Below are positions 56,983 to 64,000 of a stretch of 64,000 nucleotides of DNA, one piece after another. The DNA comes from Flavobacterium sp. HJJ. GTDB lineage: Bacteria > Bacteroidota > Bacteroidia > Flavobacteriales > Flavobacteriaceae. The position numbers and the translations under genes were made by a program. The notes below the pieces were generated by a model. It saw only the letters and a list, made by a program, of their open reading frames with translations. It did not search any database and had not been told where the DNA came from. How positions within the stretch are numbered: the stretch's first letter is position 1; the number at the start of each line of letters is the position of its first letter. The DNA lies in NCBI RefSeq assembly GCF_015351475.1, contig NZ_JADKPR010000003.1, forward strand, positions 1-64,000. The letters run 5' to 3'.

Positions 56983-59900
56983 ATGTTTCAAAAAGCACAC
57001 CTCTTTTTTATCCTCCTTTTCGCATGCTTCGTCTCTGCGCAGGAAGTCTATAAAAAAGAATCATTTCAGCCAACGATAGAATCCTCAAAACCTTGGGTGT
57101 ATTGGTATTGGATGAAATCTGCTTATTCTAAACGCGGCATCACAGCCGATTTGGAAGCCATGAAACAAGCCGGAATTGCAGGCGCGTATTTAATGACCAT
57201 CAAAGGGCCGGCAAATCTGCCATTGATGGATCCGCCGGTTTTACAGCTGAGTCCTGAATTTTGGGATATGATTCACTGGGCATTTAAAGAAGCGGATCGT
57301 TTAGGATTGAAATTGGCTTTTCACGGAGCAGACGGTTTCGCCGTTGCAGGTGGTCCATGGATTACACCCGAAATGTCGATGCAAAAAGTAGTCTGGTCAA
57401 CAACTGAAATTTTGGGAGGAAAAAAAGTAGCTTCAAAACTGCCAGTTCCCGAACATTACAAAGAGTATTATAAAGACATTGTGGTTTTTGCCCTTCCGAT
57501 AAAAGAATATCAGACGACTTCGCAGATTCAGTTACCAAAAGTAACGACATCAAACAATACTGATGCTTCGTTTTTGGCAGATTCTAAAAAAGATGAAAAT
57601 TTCAAGTTTACAGATGCAGGCTGGATTCAGTATGAATTTGCACATCCTTTTACCTGTAAATCAATCGTAATTGAAACCAAAGGAAGAGATTATCAGGCAC
57701 AGCGTTTAATTGTCGAAGTGAGCGATGACGGAGTTCATTTTAGATTCCATGAAAGACTGATTACACCGCGCCACGGCTGGCAGGATATGGATTTTCCAAA
57801 TACGCATACCATTGCGCCTGTTACGGCAAAATATTTCAGATTTGTGTTTGATCCTGTTGGAACAGAACCAGGAGCTGAAGATTTGGATTTTGCCAAATGG
57901 AAACAAAACCTGAAATTGAGTAAAATCACACTTTCGAATCAGGCATTGATTAATAACTACGAAGGAAAATCCGGAGCAATCTGGCGTTTGACTCCACAGA
58001 CAACCGAGAAACAAATTCCGAATTCTGAATCATTTAAAAAATCAGAAATCATTAATATTTCCAATTTTGTTGATGTTAATGGGAATCTGAACTGGAAAGC
58101 TCCAAAAGGGAAATGGAGAATTATCCGAATGGGACATACTTCTACAGGTCATGAAAATGCAACAGGCGGAGCAGGAAAAGGACTGGAAGTAGATAAATTC
58201 AATCCTGAATTAATCCGTTTTCAATTGGATCACTGGTTTGGAGAAGCCGTTCGTTCTGCTGGTCCGGAAGTGGCTTCAAGAGTTTTGGAAATCCTGCATT
58301 TTGACAGCTGGGAATGCGGAAGCCAAAACTGGTCTTCGGTTTTTAGGGACGAATTTAAAAAGAGACGCGGTTATGATCTGGTAGATTATCTGCCTGTGAT
58401 GGCAGGAATTCCAGTAGAAAGTGCGGATTTCTCTGAGAAAGTTTTATACGATGTCCGAAAAACAATTGCCGATTTAGTTGCCGATAATTTCTACGGAACT
58501 GTTGCTCAGATTGCCAAAGAATATAACGTTAAGTTAAGTTCTGAAAACGTTGCACCGACAATGATGAGTGATGCGTTGCTTCATTACAAATATGTTGATT
58601 ATCCGGGTGGTGAATTTTGGCTGAAAAGCCCAACTCATGACAAACCTTTTGATATGGTCGATGCCATTTCGGGAGGCCACATTTATGGAAAAGATATCAT
58701 TCAGGCAGAATCTTTCACGGCTTTGCGAATGGATTGGGACGAACATCCCGGAAATCTAAAAACTACGGCAGACCGAAATTATGCATTAGGAATCAACCGT
58801 TTGTTCTACCATGTTTTTGTTCATAATCCGTGGACAGATAGAAAACCGGGAATGACCTTAGACGATATCGGAACTTTTTTCCAAAGAGACCAAACCTGGT
58901 GGAAACCCGGAAAAGCATGGTTTGATTATTGCCAGAGAGTGCAGTTTCAATTGCAAAAAGGAAAACCAGTAATTGATCTGGCGGTTTTTATCGGAGAAGA
59001 TTTTCCGTCGCGTTCTTTTGTACCGGACAGATTGGTGCCTTTTATTCCGAATGTTTTTGGAAAGGAAAGATTGGAAAGCGAGAAAATCCGTTTGGAAAAT
59101 GAAGGTCAGCCAACAGCCAAAATGCCGAAAGAAGTGACCTATTCAAAAAATATCACAGATTTATCACAATGGATAAATCCTTTAAACGGTTATCAATACG
59201 ATTCGTTTAATGCTGATGTTTTAATTAACAGAGGGAAAGTTGTAAACGGAAAAGTTACTTTCGAAAATGGAATTGAATACGGCGCTTTATTGTTTCCGGG
59301 AAGTCATAAAATGGCGCCGAATAAAATGTTGTCTTTGGCTTCCGCCGAAAAAATCCTGCAGTTGCTAAAAGATGGAGCGACCATTTTTGTAGATGAAAAA
59401 CCAACGATTCAGCCGGGAATTCAATCTGAAGAAAATCAAAAGAAATGGCAGCACGTGATTGATGAAATCTGGAATAATGGCAATTCATCTTCATGGAAAA
59501 TCGGAAAAGGAACGGTTGTTAAACTACCTTATTTAGGAAACGATTTTGCTTCTATCGGAATTACACAGGACGTTTATTTTCCAAATCTAAACAGAGCGGA
59601 TTCTGAAACGATTGCCTGGACACACCGAAAAGCAGAAAACGAAGAAGTATATTTTCTTTCGAATCAAAAAGGAGAAAAAAGAACATTTGATGCTTCTTTT
59701 AGAATTTCAGGAAAAATTCCGCAATGGTACAATCCTGTGAAGGATAAAACCATTATTTTAAATAATTGGAAAATTGAAAACGGACGAACAATTGTTACAA
59801 TTTCATTAGTTGAAAACGAATCCGGTTTTGTGATTTTTAAGGACAAAACCGAAATGATTTCTGTAAAAGCGACACAGAATAATTCAGAATTTGAGACTGT

Positions 59901-60375
59901 TCAGATTTTAGATGAAAACTGGGAATTACAATTTGATTCGGAATATAAAGGTCCAAAAGAGATTGTGAAAATCAATAAACTTTTTGACTGGTCAACATCA
60001 GAAAATGAAAACATAAAATATTATTCGGGAACAGCTTCGTATAAAAAAGAGTTTGTCTGGAAAGGAAAAGCTTCTGATAAAATATGGATTGATTTAGGTG
60101 AAATTGCCAACATTGCCGAGATTACAATCAACGGTAAAGATTGCGGAACGCTTTGGACTTTTCCTTTCAAAACAGATATTTCGCAGGCATTACAAAAAGG
60201 AAAAAATACAATCGTAATAAAAGTGACAAATACGTGGGCAAACCGTTTAATCGGCGATCAAAAATTGCCAAAAGAAGAAAGATTAACGTGGACAACAGCA
60301 CCATTTAGATTGGAAGGAAATCCGTTGTTGAAGGCAGGATTGTTGGGGCCGGTTTCAATTTTAAAAGAGAAATAA
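56983..60375 (+). CDS. GH106 alpha-L-rhamnosidase
   Basis: An 1130-residue secreted protein (signal to CFVSAQ). The N-terminal opening PWVYWYWMKSAYSKRGITADLEAMKQAG is characteristic of GH106, as are LKLAFHGADGFAVAGGPWI, FNPELIRFQLDHWFGEAV, HFDSWECGSQNW and LLHYKYVDYPGGEFW. A discoidin-like beta-sandwich is visible around 205-310 (CKSIVIETKGRDYQAQRLIVEVSDDGVHF). The C-terminal domain is galactose-binding-like (SYKKEFVWKGKASDKIWIDLGEIANIAEITINGK). GH106 enzymes remove alpha-L-rhamnose; known members act on rhamnogalacturonan II and other complex pectin chains. It fits the GH78, GH2 and GH141 neighbours. Confidence 0.9.
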   Translation: MFQKAHLFFILLFACFVSAQEVYKKESFQPTIESSKPWVYWYWMKSAYSKRGITADLEAMKQAGIAGAYLMTIKGPANLPLMDPPVLQLSPEFWDMIHWAFKEADRLGLKLAFHGADGFAVAGGPWITPEMSMQKVVWSTTEILGGKKVASKLPVPEHYKEYYKDIVVFALPIKEYQTTSQIQLPKVTTSNNTDASFLADSKKDENFKFTDAGWIQYEFAHPFTCKSIVIETKGRDYQAQRLIVEVSDDGVHFRFHERLITPRHGWQDMDFPNTHTIAPVTAKYFRFVFDPVGTEPGAEDLDFAKWKQNLKLSKITLSNQALINNYEGKSGAIWRLTPQTTEKQIPNSESFKKSEIINISNFVDVNGNLNWKAPKGKWRIIRMGHTSTGHENATGGAGKGLEVDKFNPELIRFQLDHWFGEAVRSAGPEVASRVLEILHFDSWECGSQNWSSVFRDEFKKRRGYDLVDYLPVMAGIPVESADFSEKVLYDVRKTIADLVADNFYGTVAQIAKEYNVKLSSENVAPTMMSDALLHYKYVDYPGGEFWLKSPTHDKPFDMVDAISGGHIYGKDIIQAESFTALRMDWDEHPGNLKTTADRNYALGINRLFYHVFVHNPWTDRKPGMTLDDIGTFFQRDQTWWKPGKAWFDYCQRVQFQLQKGKPVIDLAVFIGEDFPSRSFVPDRLVPFIPNVFGKERLESEKIRLENEGQPTAKMPKEVTYSKNITDLSQWINPLNGYQYDSFNADVLINRGKVVNGKVTFENGIEYGALLFPGSHKMAPNKMLSLASAEKILQLLKDGATIFVDEKPTIQPGIQSEENQKKWQHVIDEIWNNGNSSSWKIGKGTVVKLPYLGNDFASIGITQDVYFPNLNRADSETIAWTHRKAENEEVYFLSNQKGEKRTFDASFRISGKIPQWYNPVKDKTIILNNWKIENGRTIVTISLVENESGFVIFKDKTEMISVKATQNNSEFETVQILDENWELQFDSEYKGPKEIVKINKLFDWSTSENENIKYYSGTASYKKEFVWKGKASDKIWIDLGEIANIAEITINGKDCGTLWTFPFKTDISQALQKGKNTIVIKVTNTWANRLIGDQKLPKEERLTWTTAPFRLEGNPLLKAGLLGPVSILKEK

Positions 60376-60380
60376 TAGAT

Positions 60381-60574
60381 ATGTCGCTCCTCTGGAGCTT
60401 TTGTATGATGGTGATGCTTGTTCTATAAATATTTCGTCCCTCTGGGACTTTCTCAGTAAGATTGGGATATTTATGAAAGACAGTTTTAATAAGACGAAAA
60501 AAAAGCTCTGGAAGAGCGAATATTTATAGAAAATAATAGTATAAGAGTTGTTTAGCTACAGCGGAGCGACACAT
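60381..60574. repeat. Nested inverted-repeat element (CTATAAATATT and ATGTCGCTCC arms)
   Basis: Inner arms: TCTATAAATATT (60432-60443) pairs with AATATTTATAGA upstream of 60533. Outer arms: ATGTCGCTCC (60381) against GGAGCGAC with ACAT (60563-60574). The repeated (C)CTCTGG(G)A words make extra hairpins. It fills the gap between the GH106 and esterase genes. Confidence 0.7.
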
Positions 60575-60601
60575 CTTTTTAGAATTTAAGAATAAAAACA
60601 A

Positions 60602-62035
60602 ATGAAAAATTTTAAACACATTTTTTTAATTGTAATTGCATTTCTATCAAGTCTGCAAATTAATGCGAAAATCAAAATGCCAGCATTGTTTTCCGACAAT
60701 ATGATGCTGCAGCAAAAATCAAATGCGCCAATTTGGGGCTGGGCAGAAAAGAGTGCAAATGTTACAATCAAAACATCTTGGGATTCTAAAATTTACAAAA
60801 CTAAAGCCGATGCTTCTGGTAAATGGAAAACGGAGTTGCAAACACCTGTTGCTGGCGGACCATTTACAATTGAAGTAACTGAAGGAGCTGAAAAAGTAAC
60901 GATTAAAAACATTTTAATTGGCGAAGTTTGGCTTTGTTCTGGGCAATCCAATATGGAAATGCCTTTGAAAGGATTTCAGGGTCAACCCGTTAAAAACGGA
61001 AACGAAATAATCGTTCGATCAACCAATAAAAACATTCGTTTGATTACGATTCCGCGTGCGACGGTTTTAGAACCAAAAGATGATTTTGAAGGAAAATGGG
61101 AAGTTGCTTCTCCAAAATCGACTTCAAATTTCAGTGCGACGGCCTGGTATTTTGGATCGCTTTTGCAGGAAGTTTTAAATGTCCCAGTTGGGTTGATTCA
61201 CGTTTCGTACGGAGGTTCAAGTATGGAAGCCTGGATGAATCAGGAAATGCTGAAAGATTTCGCTAGTGCTAAAATTCCGACCACAAAAGAGGAGTTGGCA
61301 AAAGATCCAAACCGTATCCCAACAACTTTGTTTAACGGAATGCTTTCGCCGGTTATAGGTTACGGAATCAAAGGCTGTATTTGGTATCAGGGAGAATCAA
61401 ATTACGAACGAGCAAATGAATATACGGCTTTGATGAAGAAAATGGTAAGCAGCTGGAGAACAATGTGGAATGAAGGGGATTTTCCTTTTTACTTCGCTCA
61501 GATTGCACCCTTTAATTACGCTTCTTTTCATCCGAAAGATTATGTAGAAAAATACAATTCGGCTTATTTGAGAGAGGCGCAGTTTAAAGCTTCGAAGGAA
61601 ATTCCGAATTCGGCAATGGCAGTTTTAATGGATATTGGTGAAGAAAATAACATTCATCCAATGGACAAGGAAAAAGGAGGAAACCGTTTGGCGTTTCAGG
61701 CTTTGGCAAGAACATACGGAATTGAAGGTTTCGAATTCGAAAGTCCTAAATACAAATCAATGGAAATAAAAGAGGGTTCAGTAACGGTTTCTTTTGATGA
61801 TGCCGCCAATGGAATTACATCTTACGACAAAGAAGTTACAGGCTTTGAAATTGCAGGTGAAGACAAAGTTTTTTATCCGGCTAAAACCGTAGTACGAAGA
61901 AAATCAGTGGTCTTGACTTCGGATAAAGTAACGAAACCAGTTGCTGTCAGATATTTGTGGAAAGATTTCGCAAAAGCGGAATTGTTTAGTGGAGGCGGTT
62001 TGCCGGTTTCTTCGTTTAGAACGGATGAGTGGTAG
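60602..62035 (+). CDS. Sialate O-acetylesterase-like SGNH esterase (carbohydrate esterase)
   Basis: A 477-residue secreted protein (signal to LQINAK). A beta-sandwich domain at about 22-105 precedes an SGNH hydrolase core: SGQSNMEMP with nucleophile S116, WYQGESNYERA, and a late MDIGEENNIHPMDKEKGG with the catalytic Asp-His pair. This is the sialate O-acetylesterase/CE20-like build. In plant-glycan loci such proteins deacetylate sugars (xylan, pectin or rhamnogalacturonan). No sialic acid genes are present, so acetyl removal from the pectin-like target is the better guess. Confidence 0.85.
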   Translation: MKNFKHIFLIVIAFLSSLQINAKIKMPALFSDNMMLQQKSNAPIWGWAEKSANVTIKTSWDSKIYKTKADASGKWKTELQTPVAGGPFTIEVTEGAEKVTIKNILIGEVWLCSGQSNMEMPLKGFQGQPVKNGNEIIVRSTNKNIRLITIPRATVLEPKDDFEGKWEVASPKSTSNFSATAWYFGSLLQEVLNVPVGLIHVSYGGSSMEAWMNQEMLKDFASAKIPTTKEELAKDPNRIPTTLFNGMLSPVIGYGIKGCIWYQGESNYERANEYTALMKKMVSSWRTMWNEGDFPFYFAQIAPFNYASFHPKDYVEKYNSAYLREAQFKASKEIPNSAMAVLMDIGEENNIHPMDKEKGGNRLAFQALARTYGIEGFEFESPKYKSMEIKEGSVTVSFDDAANGITSYDKEVTGFEIAGEDKVFYPAKTVVRRKSVVLTSDKVTKPVAVRYLWKDFAKAELFSGGGLPVSSFRTDEW

Positions 62036-62084
62036 TAGTATAATTGTTAATTATGAATTATAAGTTATGAGTTTCGTTCAGTTT

Positions 62085-62184
62085 GTCATTCCGAGAAACG
62101 AGGAATCTCCGCAAGTAACTCCACAATCAAATCGCCAATCTTTGTCGATGCTGTAAACGGAGATTCTTCGTTCCTCAGAATGAC
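62085..62184. repeat. Inverted-repeat element, GTCATTCCGAGAAACGAGG family
   Basis: Arms at 62085-62111 and 62158-62184 pair at 24 of 27 positions, the rest being G-T pairs or transitions. The ends are GTCATT/AATGAC as in the 50407 element, but the interior differs (CCGAGAAACGAGG). It lies between the esterase gene and the last gene. Confidence 0.85.
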
Positions 62185-62209
62185 AAGCAAGACTTTAAAA
62201 ACAATAAAA

Positions 62210-64000
62210 TTGAAAAATTTAATATTCATATTTTCTTTCTTCTTCACGCTTTGCATCAAAGCGCAAATTCCTGTGCTTGATACTTACAACCAGGTCTGGA
62301 AAACGCAAAGCAACAATTCATCAGAATCTATGCCTTTGGGAGGCAGTGATATTGGTATGAATGTCTGGGTCGAGAAAGGCGATCTGTATTTCTATTTTTC
62401 GCGAAGCGGAACTTTTGATGAACATAATACATTATTGAAATTAGGTCGAGTGAAAATTACTTTAACTCCGAATCCGTTTAAGGATAATGAAGGTTTTCAT
62501 CAGGAATTGAAACTCAAAGACGGTTATATTTTAGTTGGACAAAATGAGACTAAAATCAAACTTTGGGTCGATGTTTTTAAACCGATTATTCATGTTGATT
62601 TAGAAAATAAAAATCCGCTGAAAATGACGGCTTCTTATGAAAGCTGGCGTTATCAGAATCGTATTTCAAAAGGAAAAGAAAATAATGCCAATTCTTATAA
62701 ATGGGCACCTCAGGGAGATCTTGTCAATTTTAAAGATTCGATTGCTTTTGAAAATAATGGACTTAAATTCTATCACAGAAACCGCGAGCAGACTGTTTTT
62801 GATGTTGCCATAAAACAGCAGAAAATGGAATCGGTTAAAGACCAGATGATGAATCCGATTGCCAATCTGACTTTCGGCGGATTCATGAAAGGCGATAACC
62901 TAAAACCAGACGGAACTTATTTAGGAAAATATCAGGATACGGATTTCAAAGGGTTTAGTTTAACGAGCGTTAAGCCTTCAAAAAGACAGTCGCTGGAAAT
63001 TTATTTAAACACCAGCCAATCTGATTTTTCGACTTGGAATAATGGCTTGCAAAGTTTGATTGTTTCAAATAAAAACACAGCCAAACAAGCAGAGAAAAAC
63101 ACCATAAAGTGGTGGAATAATTTCTGGAACCGCAGTTTTATTTTTACGCAAAAAAATCAATCGACTGCAAAAGATTCGGTGTATCAAATCGGGCAGAATT
63201 ATCAATTGTTCCGTTACATGCTCGGATGTAATGCTTACGGAAAGTACCCCACCAAATTTAACGGCGGACTTTTTACAGTTGATCCCGTTTATACCAACAA
63301 AGACCTGAGTTTCACTCCTGATTTTAGAAACTGGGGAGGAGGAACGATGACAGCTCAAAACCAGCGATTGGTTTATCATCCGATGGTAAAAAGCGGTGAT
63401 TTCGATATGATGAAATCGCAGCTGGATTATTATTTAAGTATTCTAAAAAATGCCGAATTACGCAGTAAAGTCTATTGGAAACACAATGGAGCATCTTTCA
63501 CAGAGCAATTGGAAAACTTTGGACTTCCAAATCCAGCGGAATATGAATGGAAACGGCCCGCAGATTACGATCCGGGAATGGAATACAACGCTTGGCTGGA
63601 GTACGAATGGGACACTGTTTTAGAATTCTGTCAAATGATGTTGCAGCAGAAAGAATATGCTGGAGAGGATATTCAGAAATACAATTCGTTCATCATTAGC
63701 TGTCTTCGTTTTTTTGATGAACATTATCAGTATTTAGCCAAACAAAGAGGCAGAAAAGTTTTGGATGGAAACGGACATTTGATTCTTTTTCCGGGTTCAG
63801 GAGCGGAAACGTATAAAATGGCGAATAATTCAAACAGTACTATTTCGGCATTGAAAGTTATTACAGAACAGTTTTTAAATCTTTCCGAAAAAGAATTGTC
63901 GGAAGAAGATATTGAATATTTAAGAGGCTTTCAAAAACGTATTCCTCCTTTAAATTTTGGCATCATTGAAAATCATAAAGTTTTGGTTCCGGCAAAATCG
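62210..64000 (+). CDS. DUF5703-like secreted glycosidase-like protein, 3' truncated, TTG start
   Basis: An open frame from TTG at 62210 to the window edge, about 597 residues so far. There is no in-frame ATG upstream. From TTG a clean signal peptide appears (hydrophobic run IFIFSFFFTLCIKAQ, then IPVLD); the first in-frame ATG, in ESMPLGG, would remove it. The start MPLGGSDIGMNVWVEKGDLYFYFSRSG with LLKLGRVKITLTPNPF matches the DUF5703/GH95-like opening: beta-sandwich first, then an alpha/alpha toroid (IKWWNNFWNRSFIF, YQLFRYMLGCNAYG). Related GH95 and GH65 proteins act on fucose, galactose or other hexoses. The function is not established. No stop is reached in the window. Confidence 0.8.
   Translation, partial: MKNLIFIFSFFFTLCIKAQIPVLDTYNQVWKTQSNNSSESMPLGGSDIGMNVWVEKGDLYFYFSRSGTFDEHNTLLKLGRVKITLTPNPFKDNEGFHQELKLKDGYILVGQNETKIKLWVDVFKPIIHVDLENKNPLKMTASYESWRYQNRISKGKENNANSYKWAPQGDLVNFKDSIAFENNGLKFYHRNREQTVFDVAIKQQKMESVKDQMMNPIANLTFGGFMKGDNLKPDGTYLGKYQDTDFKGFSLTSVKPSKRQSLEIYLNTSQSDFSTWNNGLQSLIVSNKNTAKQAEKNTIKWWNNFWNRSFIFTQKNQSTAKDSVYQIGQNYQLFRYMLGCNAYGKYPTKFNGGLFTVDPVYTNKDLSFTPDFRNWGGGTMTAQNQRLVYHPMVKSGDFDMMKSQLDYYLSILKNAELRSKVYWKHNGASFTEQLENFGLPNPAEYEWKRPADYDPGMEYNAWLEYEWDTVLEFCQMMLQQKEYAGEDIQKYNSFIISCLRFFDEHYQYLAKQRGRKVLDGNGHLILFPGSGAETYKMANNSNSTISALKVITEQFLNLSEKELSEEDIEYLRGFQKRIPPLNFGIIENHKVLVPAKS

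Noticed and set aside
60602..62035. Sialic acid utilisation by the esterase
   Set aside because: No sialidase, NanA or sialic acid transporter genes are present. The family also deacetylates plant glycans.

Overview
The window is low-GC DNA from a member of the Bacteroidota, most likely Flavobacterium or a close relative. The evidence is SusC/SusD outer-membrane pairs, lipoproteins with Cys-Asp/Ser acidic export signals, TAnnTTTG promoters, long AT-rich leaders and the lack of Shine-Dalgarno dependence. It is a carbohydrate-utilisation island of 38 coding regions, one partial at each end. I see no tRNA, rRNA, insertion sequence or CRISPR array.

Left half (1 to 27.6 kb): xylan. A partial GH43 is followed by gntR-xylB-xylA and a transaldolase, which take xylose into the pentose phosphate pathway. 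Two SusC/SusD pairs follow. One is followed by a GH115 alpha-glucuronidase. The other is followed by an IPT/TIG surface glycan-binding protein, a lipoprotein GH10 xylanase carrying inserted binding modules, a GH35 and, on the opposite strand, a GH3 beta-xylosidase split by a frameshift. A CG-centred operator (core CAACCGATTG) occurs four times, upstream of susC1, susC2 (twice) and GH3, and overlaps the promoters of both susC genes.

Middle (27.7 to 42.7 kb): deoxysugar catabolism. On the plus strand are a GH105, two SDRs, an FAH-family hydrolase, a zinc dehydrogenase and a lactonase. They fit the non-phosphorylating L-fucose (or L-rhamnose) route to pyruvate and lactate. No sugar-acid dehydratase of a known family is present. 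Divergent from it is an unusual minus-strand operon: solute-binding protein, CoA-transferase, CoA-transferase, solute-binding protein, Gfo/Idh/MocA oxidoreductase, MaoC hydratase and a FucP-like permease. Neither solute-binding protein has a signal peptide and there are no ABC permease genes. This is the best candidate here for an undescribed system. My hypothesis is that it dehydrates a sugar acid as its CoA thioester.

Right part (42.9 to 64 kb): enzymes removing fucose, rhamnose and galactose from a pectin-like glycan. They are a GH141 fused to a fucose/rhamnose mutarotase domain, a Gfo/Idh oxidoreductase, a sodium symporter, GH78, two beta-propeller glycosidases, GH2, GH106, a sialate O-acetylesterase-like SGNH esterase and a truncated DUF5703-like protein starting at TTG. 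From about 24.8 kb on, many intergenic gaps hold long inverted-repeat elements of several unrelated families. Much of the left half instead has ordinary terminators.
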